In this document: positions 45,643 to 57,576 of the stretch, piece after piece
How positions within the stretch are numbered: the stretch's first letter is position 1
Layout: each line of letters starts with the position of its first letter
Source: Ustulina deusta
Lineage: Eukaryota > Ascomycota > Sordariomycetes > Xylariales > Xylariaceae
Reading direction: 5' to 3'
Assembly (NCBI GenBank): GCA_023159155.1
Contig: JAJNNX010000068.1
Coordinates: 1 to 64,000 of the forward strand
Length of the DNA stretch: 64,000 nt
Position numbers and translations under genes: made by a program
The notes under the pieces: model-generated
Databases searched by the model: none
Told to the model about the DNA's origin: nothing
What the model saw: only the letters and a program-made list of their open reading frames with translations

Positions 45643-48445
45643 CGGTGCTGCTTTTCTCGCCGTCTGAATGGAGGGCGGCAGGCGTGATTCGGGGATGGGT
45701 CTCGCGGGAATATCAGGATCGGCTCGAGTCCGAGAGATGGGTTGCTTTTGACTTCCGCAATTGTCAACAATACGCGAGGTAGAGAAATCAGTTTTATGAG
45801 CCTCGGCTCACTAATTGTCCTATGTGGATCCACCGTACACTACCTAGGCATCGTATCGTGTTAGTAACGGGGCGAGATCCATTTGTAGCTTATTAGATGA
45901 TGACTTCGACCCTCTTTCACATGGAATCGTCGGCAATGAAATTCGCCGACAAGCAAGCCCACGTAGTGTACAGTGAGCCGAGTCAGTGAGTCTAATAAAT
46001 CCCACATCGTGAGGTCCTAGGCCTTATTAGTGCAGTTTCACGATTATCTTGAGAATTGCATGTTTTCCTTGTGATTACTTTGCCGCATGGCCGGTCTACC
46101 TTGATTTGTATCACGATGTTTTATACCGGTGTTTTTAAATACCTTCTCATATCTATTCCATCCACTTCTATCTTTTAGTGTTGTTTTAAAGATGAGAGGT
46201 ATAAACGCAGCCTCACAGAGACCTCATTGCATAATTAAGAATGCCTAACTGAAAGCATGGAACAAGCTGACCTCAGTTACACTAGTCAAAATGGTGTGAT
46301 ACAGTTCTCCTATCCTGTGTGAATCTTTGGCCCGACAAGACGTTCGAAGCCATCACATCGTTCTAGAACGCGTAGCCCAGTTATCGCAATCACAGTCTCG
46401 TTCCTCTCTTTCCCCCTTCACATTCTCGCCTTATGCTGTACGCGAATAATAAGTAGCTCGTCTTGCCATGGCATGCGGTCTCCCTCGATTCCGCTCTGTT
46501 CAATTAGTGTAACGTTGAGTGCCCTCTAGAATCGCACCTCCAGAGACCGTTTGCAGACAGCTACATGTAAGCGATATTGATTGTAGCCCTATCGTGCACC
46601 GTGTCATCATCGACTAGGTAGTACGCTGCAGTCATAATCGCACCTCCCGATCGGAAATCGCGCAGCTTGCGTCTATGGCTCCGCTGCATTGGAGCAGCAT
46701 TTGCGTAGAAGTGTGTCGGAAGTCGATCTACTACCGGAAGCGGTTTTCTCTCGGTATCACATCGTAGAGATCGAGGCGACGTCTCTGCGTCTTTCCGCTG
46801 CTTGTCGGGTTTATTACAGTCTAAAGCCAAGACTTAGGACCGAATGACCAATCGCTTCCCAACAGATGAGATCCCGAGGCCGTAAAAGCCGATGATGCGC
46901 GTTAGATGCGCCGTCCATCTGGCCGAAAGGAAATATCCTTGTTGACAAAACCTTAGTAGGCAACGGGCTTCGAATCGATGCCGCTGAACATATTTATTGG
47001 CGACAATACACCCGCCCTGCTCATATTGGGTTAGGGGAACGAAGAGGTTGAACTGCATACCTAAGGCACGACTTCCGTTACAAGTAGTGCCATCACCTGA
47101 AGCACTTAGACGGCGCTTGAATGTACGGTCGCTCCTATACGAAACTTGAGACCTGTGAGATAGTTTACGAAGGCTTATGTAGGTAATTCCTATTTGATAA
47201 TTGTTTGAGGAATTTGCAGGTAGGTAGATAGCCCTAATGTCTACTCATGGCGAGAGACACTCTTATTCCACTAGACCGAGGTAGTGCCTAAACCAGCATG
47301 CTCTATCTAGTCGACCTCAATGCGAAGAGAAGCAGAAGGGGGTTTAAGCGCTCCAAAATTCCCGGATAACAGAGGCCCAAGATATCATTAAAAATTCAAC
47401 CACCTATTAACGCATTACCTTGATGTCCACCTGGATTGTTCTTTGCTACGGAAGGTCAGAGCAGAGACATGTGGCGATTGGTTATGGCACCAGATACTAG
47501 AGACAGGGGATAGAACAACATGTACGATCGAAACAACGAGACAGATGAGTAATTCATCCCTATTTCCCCAATTCTATATTTTAGCAACTCTCATATCGAG
47601 CAGACTTACCCGGCCATCTCTCACAGACTGCTGTGCTGGGACGGTTTGACTGTATGACCACTGTCATTGGTAGGAGTGAATAACGCTAGGGTCGGACCGT
47701 CGAGTTAGCGTCACGATCAACTGTCTGCCATCTCACAAAATTCATCTGGGACAGTTCTCTCTCTTTCTCTCTTTTATTCCTTCTTTGGTGGGTATGTGGC
47801 CCAATGCGATGCCATGATGCCAGAAGCAACGTGAACGGACTACGCGATAGGATAACCGTACCCGAGCGTGACCATCAACGAGAACGCTAAACAAATAGGC
47901 GGTCATATTGATGCCAGGTATGCATTTGTGACGAGCATCGGCGAGAAGCATGTGATTCAATGCAAGCAATCAAACATGCGGCGGGATGCATGACCAAGCT
48001 AACTTACCTAGATATCACGGTAAGTGCCTGGTGTTTAGCGAATAAGCTCGACATCGGCATCGGGATTGACGGAAAAGATCACGCCTCTCGGGTGCTTCGA
48101 ACGGTCGCGCTGTTTGGCTTCCAAGAAGAATGAAAAAGAGCAGCTGGAACCTACGAGTGCAACACAGAATAGCCAGGGAAAAGCAGTTTATCGAGCTCAT
48201 CAGAGCTACATGGAGAGACGGGATTATAGACTCTCGTCGAGTGGCGTTCAGTCGAGAGAGGGTTGCATATCATTGAACAGCATAAACTCAGTTCTTTGGA
48301 GCGAGCTTGGTAGATGAACCAATCGTCACGAAGGCATCTTCATGCGCCAAAATTACCTCTTTTTTTTCTATGACACATATTCCCAAGTTGGTGTATCTGC
48401 GACCGAGAAGTTGAGCTGCCCTCCTTCCCCCGATCGTCTCTCTGT
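45643..48445. other. 2.8-kb stretch with no recognisable gene
   Basis: It contains the upstream region of the peroxidase (left end) and the 3' flank of the secreted-protein gene (right end). Two adjoining minus-strand frames of 74 and 89 codons (47058-46834 and 46830-46561) have no family resemblance and may be chance. No repeat, tRNA or transposon was identified. Confidence 0.45.
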
Positions 48446-49090
48446 CTATCCGCAAGCGCTCTTGCATTCCTGCAATGTGGGCTGGAGCAAAACCGGCGAG
48501 CTCTCGTTCCTCAGCGTGTATTCGCACAGCCCATCCTCGCCACATTCCCCGTCCAAATTCGTGCTTGCCCTGAAGCTCGCGGAGCCGGTCATGAGCTTGT
48601 AGCCCTCTGTGGCGTAGATGGTCCCGTTATACGACAGCTGAAAGTCGAGGCTGAAGTAATAGTCGCCGGGCGCCGAGAGGTCGGTGTGCAGCTCGCGGAG
48701 CGTCATCTGCCATCGCGCGTTCGAATAGTCGTCGGGGGTAGCATCCGCGATACAGCTGTTGGTGCTGTAGCCGTATGGGGTCAGCGCATCCGCTTTCCAG
48801 TGCAGCTCGCATTGCGCCGTGCTCTTCTGGAACGCCACGTAACCTCCGCCGGACGCGTGCGGCGCTGGCACCGCGGGAAGTAACTGCACGTTCGAAATCG
48901 TCAACAGGAGCCCGCTGGCATTGGCGCCGTACGGGCTTTCGTGAGGGTTATACGTGGAGACCGAGCCAATCTGCCACGGCTGCAGCGGATACCATGGCGG
49001 GAGAGGTGGGAGAGGGAGGTCGTCTGCCGATGCTAGGATGCTTCGTGATGAGGTAGCGGCGAGCACTAAGCCCAATTGGAGGTGTCTCAT
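48446..49090 (-). CDS. Secreted cysteine-containing protein of unknown function (effector-like)
   Basis: A single-exon 214-aa protein. A signal peptide is likely: MRHLQLGLVLAATS with cleavage around residues 20-22 (SILASA). The mature part has six cysteines in three loose pairs, including CGEDGLC, and ends CKSACG. It has several N-glycosylation sequons (NAS, NGT, NES). The block WQMTLRELHTD with DYYFSLDFQLSYNG suggests beta-sheet structure. No transmembrane segment or GPI signal. Size, secretion and even cysteine count fit small secreted fungal proteins; a role in host or microbe interaction is inference. TTATATAATATCTC just upstream of the ATG on the minus strand is AT-rich but not a clear TATA. 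Confidence 0.7.
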   Translation of the reverse strand: MRHLQLGLVLAATSSRSILASADDLPLPPLPPWYPLQPWQIGSVSTYNPHESPYGANASGLLLTISNVQLLPAVPAPHASGGGYVAFQKSTAQCELHWKADALTPYGYSTNSCIADATPDDYSNARWQMTLRELHTDLSAPGDYYFSLDFQLSYNGTIYATEGYKLMTGSASFRASTNLDGECGEDGLCEYTLRNESSPVLLQPTLQECKSACG

Positions 49091-51039
49091 TTTTGGTTAT
49101 TTTCGAGAGATATTATATAATGAGAGGTTCTAGCAGATGTAGCGACTGATAGGCGGTACGTTAAGTCACAGCTACCAATGTTCCCTGTACCACCTCTTCT
49201 GCTTTTATAGCAAGACTAATCGGATGCATCGCAGATATTTCCCTTTTCGAAGGGCATGCGGTTGGGCTGAGATATGCGTGCGAACTTCGTATTTGGATTC
49301 AAGCCATTCCCGTTGGAGGATTTCGGCTATCGATGCATATTAATATTGAACATCTAGACCTGGGACCCTGGAGTCGCGCTTGAGTCCCAGGACCATCACG
49401 AAATATTGAACGAATGAGGTGCCTGTGGAGCATGCATCGTTGCATATCGCTGTTGCATTCGAGCAAGAATGCCTACCGTGACGCCTACCGACATACATAC
49501 ATTGTCCCCGCGTCCATAGAAGCAATGTTACGGTGTAGAAATCAGTACAAACACTTGGGTAAGGCTAACCTGACTCAATCCCATCGACATCATCCCCCCG
49601 ATTGTGTATTGCTCCCACCTCATTATTTTACTCAAGTATACAACGTTACCCGCGCAAGGATGCTCCGCTGGTGCGCTTTGTGTCTGCAATTCCTCAATCT
49701 AGCACATTTTGCTGCCTTGGCCGCCCTCTACGGCACGCTGGCAACGGTCTCGCTTTCGCATCTCCTCTTCACTAACTTCCATGGTATTTTCTGTCGCCAT
49801 AGTGCCTGCGCACTAGTGCAGGTAGGTAGGACGCCCTGTCTCGGGAATGTTTATATTTTTGTGATCGACACCCATGTAGATCGGTGTAAGATCGGATCTT
49901 GATTGGTTTTACTACCCACATGCTTGCAATTTTTAGCCAAATCCGGAGTAGAGTTGTCCTCTTTCACGAGCTACTTAGTGTAGCTATATAGCCTCAATTC
50001 TCGTCGTTTTTCGTGCTGTAGGCTCTTGACGAACCTTTTAGCATGGAAAAAAGGCGTGTCTAATAGTTTAGAGAATACACTCTAGGGTGTCAAAGATTCA
50101 TTACCCTTCCCAGATCCTTGGGATAAGGCGATATTACCATCAAGTTACCTCACCCTAGCTTTGTACATATATGTCTCATTCTAGCGAGGGCAAAATAGCT
50201 GGGTCCGAGACATTGACTTGTTTCACTTCTACATGATGTTGCAGTGTTCGAGTGAAGGGATTTATTAATTAACTAAGACATGATTACAGTTACAAGGCAA
50301 CTTTAGGATGAGAAGGTGTTCCTGCCAGTATCTACACCATTTAACAAGCTTTTTTTTTTTAAGCAAGCCCGAATAGGAGAAGCTATTTCCGTCAAGTAGC
50401 CAAGGTTTCCAGCAACGATTTTGCTAAGCTCTGCGAAGCTCTACGGGATTGGTGGCCCTATGCCGATTGGACTGCGGAACTGGTTTGCCAAACATGGCAA
50501 AATAACCAATGGCGGCACTAGAATCCCAGTTCCTAAGCGCCACACCGGCATTAGCCGCCTTTTTTTGCTACGTTTTAGCCTCAGTACTTTAAACTTGTTT
50601 AAAAAACTATTTGGCCGGAGGTTTTCTGCATCTGTGGATATCGAGATACGTCTATGGCGCTCGAAATTTGCTAGGTATCACGGGGAATCCCTTGATTGTA
50701 GAGAATAAAACGCAATATGAGTTAGGGTATGCCGCGATACCACTTCCCTGGCTGCGCTTTTTTGTTTTAGGCGTGATAACAGGTTTTTCTCTAGACCTGC
50801 GCAGAATAATAACTCTATACAACAGCAAGTCTAGTTGAGAGTGAGTGATCGGGTACATTTTGATTTCGTTTCTGCGTCCCAAAGGAGCTAGGCGACTGCT
50901 TTGGACACGGTAAGATCAAGGTGCGATATGGTATTCTTGTGAACGTGAAGGGTCACTTACCACCTAACAAAGGAGCCAATTTGCCCAGCATCGAGTCGTG
51001 CAGACGGCAATAATGAACGAGTTGAAGATGAGTTATTAT
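49091..51039. other. 1.95-kb gene-poor region
   Basis: No family-supported gene. Two overlapping plus-strand frames at 50421-50838 and one of 162 codons at 49414-49902 lack motifs and supporting splice logic. A T homopolymer lies at 50351-50360. Confidence 0.45.
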
Positions 51040-52940
51040 TCAATACACAAGATGAAATCCATCCCTCGCTATTGTCAAGGTCTTAGAGCTCTCACAGCTC
51101 TCTTCAATCGGTGTTATGATATTGCCATAGATCTGCTGTCGAGGCTCTTCCTGGCATAGATCGAGACTCGGATAACCAAATGCAAGTTTGAGACAGCTTT
51201 CCACTGCGCTACAGTACTCCTGGCTCGCGACCATGACCACCTTGCTCAATAGACTTCGTACTATATCGAACCCCCGTTCTGTTGTATAGTCAAACATCTC
51301 CCTTGGAGATGCTTCTGCAATGTTGGCGGTAAAATTTTCCGAGAGAATATCATCCATGGCCCTCCAGAGAATCACCTCGATGAGAAGCACGAACAGAGTC
51401 CACATGAGCTCATTTCCAAACCCCTCGGCTTGCGTTGTGACGCCAGTACTGTCTTCGCATGGGCCGCGACAAGTGGAACTGTGGCGGCACGCATCTTCCG
51501 GCGCTGTTCTTGATATGTATACCCGGTTGAAACTAACCACGTCGTCGAACTTGGAAAGATACAATGTCCGACCAGTCGTTATTGTCGACAACCACGGCGT
51601 GTTTGGTAGCTGCAAAAACCCCGACGCGATTGAAGAAGCCAGGGCAAGTTTCTGGGGTAGAGATGGAGTGCTCTTTTGGCGCCAGTGAACCTGCGTTTTC
51701 ATCAGGTCTCGGATAGAGATAAAAGTGAGTTGACAACTATCGCGGATATCGTCGATATGGAAAACACTAAATCGCCCATACTCGCGAACTGATGGGTCCA
51801 TCACGTATCCGCAAGCCTTTGATCTAAAGCTGTCTATGCTCAAGGCTTGGCATATCTTGCCTGTCATCAGCTTTGGAGACGATGGAAGAAGCATAGCTTC
51901 TGGTAGCCTGTTGCTTATCGCCTGGGGATTGATGGTTTGGGGGGTTTCTTCCACTGAAATCTTCACCCGCTTCGTCACCCTTCCCTCACCTTTCGCCCCG
52001 ATTGAAGGACGTTTGGGGGGAATAACCCCCCCTTTTAGGATCCCCGATGGTACATCAACTTGCAATTTGACCTCCTTCCAGTTCCAACTCCGGGGGTAGG
52101 GGTTTTCAAGGCCCCCTGTGTCCTGGTGTGACAGGATCACACGAAAGTCGAGTTTCCCGATGATGCTTTCTTCATCCCCTCGCAAGCTTAGTAGCGGAGC
52201 AAGAAGCGCTAGGCTTATCCCATGCTTTTGCGGACAATCTCCGCACAGACCTAGCTGTAAGGCCTTGTATATACTGCTGACAATCCTTCTGAACGGCTCC
52301 AGATATTTTCCTCGAGATCGTTTCCCACGGCTAGGCTCAAGTCGTAAGCTACCTACAACTATGGTTTCCAGGGTTTGGTTCTTGGAGATCAGTCCTTGAA
52401 GCGCCTCATCGTATGACGAACGCTTAATCACAAGCGACGCCCGCATAATGTTGCGCTTGATGATCCCACCTGTATACCATTCCGGCTATTGATCGCGATT
52501 CGTATTAGTTGATGCAGTCCGATGACAGGAATATTTGACTAAGGATTACACACCTGCCCTTGAGTATTGAGCCCCAGATTCGATTTGAGCTCTTCCATGA
52601 TGGCAAGCATGTCCCTAACAGTATATTGAAAGGTGTCATACATGTGGTCAAGTCTTCTCTCAATCCGTTTTCTCGTATCCTCGTCTTGCCACAGCGGACC
52701 AAAAGGCTCCTTGAGCATTGGCTCCAGCTTAGCCGGGGGCACAATGCCGCCTAACAGAGTCTCACACGTGTTATACAGTTTGCCGTGCTCTGTCTTCAGG
52801 TTCCGAACAAGGCTTTGGACAACCCTTACGTGTCGGCGCCAGGTGGACACGGCGCCTCTACTATCTTGATAGTGCTCAAGCGCCGATATGATGAGGGGAA
52901 TTACTCCCAATGCAAGACCGACGGCCTCAATGCCTGACAT
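51040..52940 (-). CDS. DUF7580-domain protein with N-terminal HeLo/STAND-type helical domain
   Basis: Exon 1 52940-52554, intron 52553-52486 (GTGTGT...CAATAG), exon 2 52485-51040; 610 aa. An in-frame ATG 39 bases upstream (52979) is possible, but MSGIEAVGLALGV is the usual family start. Residues 1-130 resemble the amphipathic N-terminal domain of fungal cell-death and STAND proteins (GVIPLIISALEHYQ). The middle is basic. The C-terminal DUF7580 region has SVFHIDDIRDSCQLTFI, LPQKLALASSIASGFLQLPNTPWL and DLCQEEPRQQIYG, a degenerate kinase-like pattern. The family is expanded in ascomycetes and suspected in non-self or stress responses; biochemistry is unknown. It diverges from the zinc-finger gene across 335 bp. 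Confidence 0.8.
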
Positions 52941-53275
52941 CTTCAGTATCCACTGCGACTTTCCGCAAGGGGGATGCACTTAAATTAAAGCACAACCGCG
53001 CAATGATGATACCAACACAGGAAGTCTGAACGATATGTCAAAAATAGAAGGTGAGATTGCTATCCTTTGACAGTCAGCTCACGTAGTAGGCCATTGGATG
53101 ATTGGTTGGACCTACATATGAACAGCCATGTACCAGGAGCATTATTTCCCTGCCGCCGAAGTTGCATCCTGTTCAGCTCCCCGATGACAAGACATTGGGT
53201 TCACTACTGATCTGTGAGCCCCCGCACCGAGACTTTGACAACCTATCCATAAAGATATTTTGGCCTAAATGACAC

Positions 53276-54757
53276 ATGGAGGTTTTGGTTTCTGAGTATG
53301 TCGCGCAGTGCTTGCACGACTTTCTAGCTGCTACATTTCGGCCCCACGAGTTGAGCGATTTAGCGCGCCAGAAACTCTTTGATGAGTTCGCAAGGTTCAA
53401 GCTCTGGTCTGGAAATATAGGTGCTCATCGCAGGGGTCGTAGTTCACTGGATTGGCGTCTTCGTGATGCATCACATCTAAGAGGCTTGGTTGTCAGCCTA
53501 CTAACAGATTTGAAGAGCACTCTCCGTGACGGTACGCGCACCCCTTCAACTTGCTCATGTCCTCAATTAACTCTCATCACATTCAACTTATTTGCGCTGA
53601 CGAGTTTGAAGTGCTGTCGATGCTTGATAAGAATCTCAATACGCACATTGACTCTGTAGAGAATCAAAGTGATGCGCCAATTTCAGAAGACTCTCCTAAC
53701 CCTGATGATTTCGATGAAGTCGATGATGGTACAGAGGTCCTCGAGATCGTGGCGGATATCGCAGATATAATAGGGTGTTTATTAAGGCTTTCAGTCTCGA
53801 TCAGAAATCCAGCCCCACACGATCATTTTGTGTCGTCCAAGTTCATCGACACGACGTATTTTGAGGAATATGACGTGAAACACGTTAAAGCTAAACTGCC
53901 ACACGTAAAGCCCGATTTAGCACATCGACTAGGGAAAGCCATATCTCGAAGACGACAGTACTTCAAGTACCGCGAGACTCATCATCAGAAGCTAAGCGCA
54001 GGACTAGATCTTGATTCGAGGAGGTCTGAAGCCGGTGTTCAGAGCACGGTTGCATCTTCCATTCCGACTGCACTTAAGGATGGTGAAAAGAGCCACCCAG
54101 CCTTCAGCCGACTCGAAGAAGAAGAAATGTCAGACTCTGGCGTCTCACAAACATCATATGCAACTTCTGGTCCTGAGTTAGGACGGCTCAAAATACCGTC
54201 GTTGCCAAAACAAGCAAGTGATGGTCCGTTTGAGTGCCCATTTTGCTACATGATGATATCAGTTAGCACCACGATCCAATGGAAGTAGGTCGTATCTATC
54301 CTGAGTAGTCATGAAAGGTTGCATTGCTGATAGTTCATGCAGGAAACACGTAAACGCTGACTTACGGCCATATGTATGTCTTGAACCAAACTGCTTGACT
54401 TCCGAACAGCAATACGCCAAGCGTCATGAATGGTTTGACCATCTGAACCAGAAACACTGGAGAGTCTTCAGATGCCCCTATTCTTGCCAGGAAGCCGACT
54501 TCGACTCACCTAGTCAGCTTGAACGCCACGTGCGGCAGTCTCACCCAGAACTGTCATCTCAAAGAGACCTCAGAATGATATTTGACCTATGTGAACGGCC
54601 AAGGCCTTGGCCAGAGGAGACCGAATGTCCACTCTGCCAGCAGGTCTGTCAGCTCAAGTACCTCAAGTTTCACAACCAAGTCACACGGCGACAGCACCAG
54701 TTTTGCAGTCAGGGAACGGGGTCGATTTTAGCACTCCAGAGTGGTCGGCGGCGCTAA
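53276..54757 (+). CDS. C2H2-type zinc-finger protein of the large fungal 'IGAHRxGxSSLDxRLRDAS' family
   Basis: Exons 53276-53531, 53612-54284, 54343-54757 join to 447 aa. The N-terminal block with LWSGNIGAHRRGRSSLDWRL and DASHLR is diagnostic. ADIIGCLLRLSVSIRNPAPHD, LGKAISRRRQYFKYRE and GVSQTSYATS follow. Zinc-binding segments are CPFCY...HVNADLRPYVC and WFDHLNQKHWRVFRC with RHVRQSH, and CPLCQQV. The second intron splits the first finger exactly (QWK/KHVN). The exon 2 acceptor (TTGAAG) is atypical. The C-terminus may differ: another frame continues open to 54906 (DFSTPEWSAALTNPSK), hinting at a further intron. Likely nuclear; the paralogs are numerous and uncharacterised. Confidence 0.75.
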
Positions 54758-55390
54758 CGAATCCGTCTAAGCCGGAGCAACAGCATGATCAGCCAACACA
54801 GCCTAACCTTAATACCTTATTCCCGGACTTTGAATGGAAACCATTCGGGCATTCATCCACAACCTCACCTTCTGACTCCGGCTCCGGATATGCACATAGC
54901 CGTTGATCAACAATTCCCTCGAATTCGGCCTCGCAGCGTTTTCCCTTTGTAGACAGATAGGTTTCGCAGTCCTCCAGAACCGGAAAGTTGATGCGGAATC
55001 CTGCTCTAAGCTAGCATACAGACTGACGGGTGCTACACAGTAATCGCGGGAAAAGAAAGTGTCGTTATGGAACCTGACGAACGGTCCCAATAGACGCAGC
55101 CGGCTGGCCTTCAACCCTAGCATATTCCGTAGTCGCCTCTTAGCACTAAGGTTCCCAACAGGCTTGAAAAAGCAGCTGGTTCGATCATAGATTCTATCTG
55201 CAGGGGCTATAGAGCCAGATCCCGTGCTCAAGATAGGGTTGAAAACTCGACATGCAGCAACCAACATAGCCATGGTCCGGTCATCCGTAGCTCGGGGTGG
55301 AAAAGCCCAACGCTTCCCATCGCACCACTCCTCACTCCTATTACGCCCCCATGCCACCGCCAGGAAGCTCCGTGAGCCCTACCACACGTG
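54758..55390. other. Region between convergent genes
   Basis: It could hold a further exon of the zinc-finger gene (plus-strand frame open to 54906). A 182-codon minus-strand frame (55357-54809) has no family resemblance and I do not call it. Confidence 0.35.
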
Positions 55391-56923
55391 TTAGCATTTC
55401 GCGGGGGTGCTCACCTCGAACAGGCGGTGGCACTTACATCCTTCAGTAGTCTCGGCCACGGTGTTCTTGACGGCGCACGCGCCGCTGACAGAGTCCGCCT
55501 GCGTCGTGAGCGACCCGCACGCGGCGCCAAAGCAGGCGTTATCCATGGCCTTCTGCAGGGTGTCGTCCTTCCAGCCGAAGACGTAGTCGGCATGTTGTCC
55601 GTATCCGGTGCTGGACTCGTCAGTGCCCGTTCCGAGGTAGGCGCAGGGTGGGTTAACGATACCTATCTCCGGTGCTGAGGACGAAGGGCTGGCTGCCGTC
55701 CTCGGGCCATTCTGCCTTATTGTTGAAGGCTGTCGTGTCCCACATGATCTGTCGACCGGGGCCAAGTGAGTCGTTATGAAAAGCAGCTGCTGGGCGGTTG
55801 TACCTACCTCCAGATGAACCTGTGGGATCTTCACGGGGTGAGTCGACGGGCATGTGCCGGTGACGACGGCGAATGACGTAGGACCGCCTGTGGGATTGGC
55901 GACGTGATCCATGTGGTTGGGACTGTCTAGGTTTTTCCCGTCCCAGCAGCTATGCCATCGTTAGGCCGATGTTGCCCTGCGGCTATCGAGAGAAAACGAG
56001 CGAGCTTACAGCGGAAAGATGATGTTTGTACGGATGCCGCCGAGGCATGGCACGGTTGGGAAATACTCGGTATCCAGCTTAGGGTCGAAGCAAGGCGAGT
56101 AGACGTTTCCCTGGAAGTTAGGCCCCGTGTAGCAGCGGAAGCAACTTTGCATATTCTTCCCCAGGCCGGTCGAGTTGCGTCTTGTAGACTCGCCAGTAAG
56201 CATTCGGAACCCCTAATGAAAGATGATTAGTATAGATTGACCTGGTTCCGGTGGTATGGGATGTATCTCACCGGCTTGAAGGCAGTCGTTTGCTTCGCGC
56301 CAGGGGAAGTGTAGTAGACTGTGATGCCGCCATTATTACCGCTGACGGCCTGGTTTGGAATCTGAGGCACGCGCTTGTAAGTTCCATTACGAGCCTTGAA
56401 GTACAGGTTCGCCGTCCAGTAGTTTGAGAAGTCTTGATTGAAGCTACAGGTGGTGCACGTGGAAAGGGTCGAGATGTCGTCTGTTGGCATGGCTGCGCCA
56501 AAGGCGTTCTGGCAAAGAAATAAGCACAGGGAAGCAAGAGGGAATACATTCCATTGGGGACTCACGCCTCCGACCACTTGGTGGACATGAGGAGATGGAT
56601 TCACTCCCGGGTTTACTAGGCTAGTGAGGATCAGACAATCTGTTCGTCTCCTTGTTGTGAACATATTCGTCCGAAAGACCTACGGATCGAGACGCTCGAT
56701 GACTACCCTAACCAGCAACCAGAGTTAGTACAGGCTACTCGTGAACAATGAGAGCTGTAAACCCGTCTTCAGAACTGAACTCGATGGGAACAGTGAATAA
56801 ACAGTTTTGGTCGCTAACAGAGTTTCGATGAAAGGATGTGCCCCTGAGATACGTACTGACTGCAGCCAAAACGCAGCATAGCAGAGCCACCGCCACCATA
56901 ACCCTGTGGAACTGCTGCCACAA
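55391..56923 (-). CDS. DUF1996 secreted protein, multi-exon; 5' exons provisional
   Basis: Well-supported exons are 56620-56566, 56508-56272, 56212-56010, 55949-55808, 55748-55663 and 55610-55391, all phase-compatible. They encode the DUF1996 hallmarks LVNPG...PHVHQVVGGNAF, CTTCSFNQDFSNYWTANLYF, PQIPNQ, GFRMLTG, CFRCY, CWDGKNLDSPNHMDHV, CPSTHPVKIPQVHLE, LSTGDSTGYGQHADYVFGW and LQKAMD...C. A short exon (56702-56684) supplying IERLDP, and a signal-peptide exon (56923-56857, MVAVALLCCVLAAV), join in phase to 342 aa. The usual residues between signal and ERLDP are missing, so another small exon may be overlooked. DUF1996 proteins are secreted, sometimes WSC-linked; function unknown. No WSC domain here. 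Confidence 0.8.
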
Positions 56924-57576
56924 GGGGCGCGAAAGCGGCGAAGAACCCAGACCAAAACATCACGTATATTGCCTGATACGATTAAGGGTTTAAATTCAGC
57001 AGTCGATAGGACGAATGCGACAAGAGGCGACGTTTTGTATGTACAGAACAGCTACCAGCTAGGAAGATATACGAGTAGCCCATCGAGAGAAGAACGCTTA
57101 TCGCACAACCCACCACCTCGAAACCAGGAACACAACCTCTCCGCGACCTTTCAATACCGACTAGCTGCCTCAATGGGAACGGCAAATGAGTATCGAGGTT
57201 TTAAAGTATATACAAAAGGTAAGGGGAGCGGAGCGGACTATCCTCTCCTCATGCTCTGCCCTCACCTACTGCCGATTCGATACAATTAATAGGGATCGCG
57301 ACTCAATATCGCCAATATAAAATCTCGACCTATGGGAGACGTCAGCTACGGTGTTCTGCTGCCGTTCTATTCTACCGGATCTGCATTTACACGACCGGCA
57401 GTTTTCCAAGCCCAGAATAAAACAACTGAGTGAAGTCATGTCGCCTTTTCATCCTCTCTCGCCTTAGAATTCACGTCTATCGTCATATATTATCAAAAAT
57501 GGTACTAAACATACTCGAAAACGGATAAAGTTACCTAACTTTCTTGTTTTTATGTTTTTCTAAGCGAATATTCGAC
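56924..57576. other. Intergenic region
   Basis: 0.65 kb holding the upstream region of the DUF1996 gene. The remaining part of the ComA-like gene, if intact, would lie here beyond its GTGAGT sequence, but I find no continuing exon. Confidence 0.45.

Noticed and set aside
46561..47058. Two adjacent minus-strand frames (74 and 89 codons)
   Set aside because: They could be read as one broken gene, but neither piece resembles a family and no splice pair is convincing.
49414..49902. 162-codon plus-strand frame with a hydrophobic C-terminal segment
   Set aside because: No family resemblance. The first half is His/Arg-rich noise, and there are no supporting promoter or splice features.
50421..50838. 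Overlapping plus-strand frames (95 and 75 codons)
   Set aside because: Two frames compete with no motif in either. A transposon remnant is possible but I could not identify one.
54809..55357. 182-codon minus-strand frame between convergent genes
   Set aside because: No domain. Plus-strand frames in the same place are equally open in parts, so strand and reality are undecidable.
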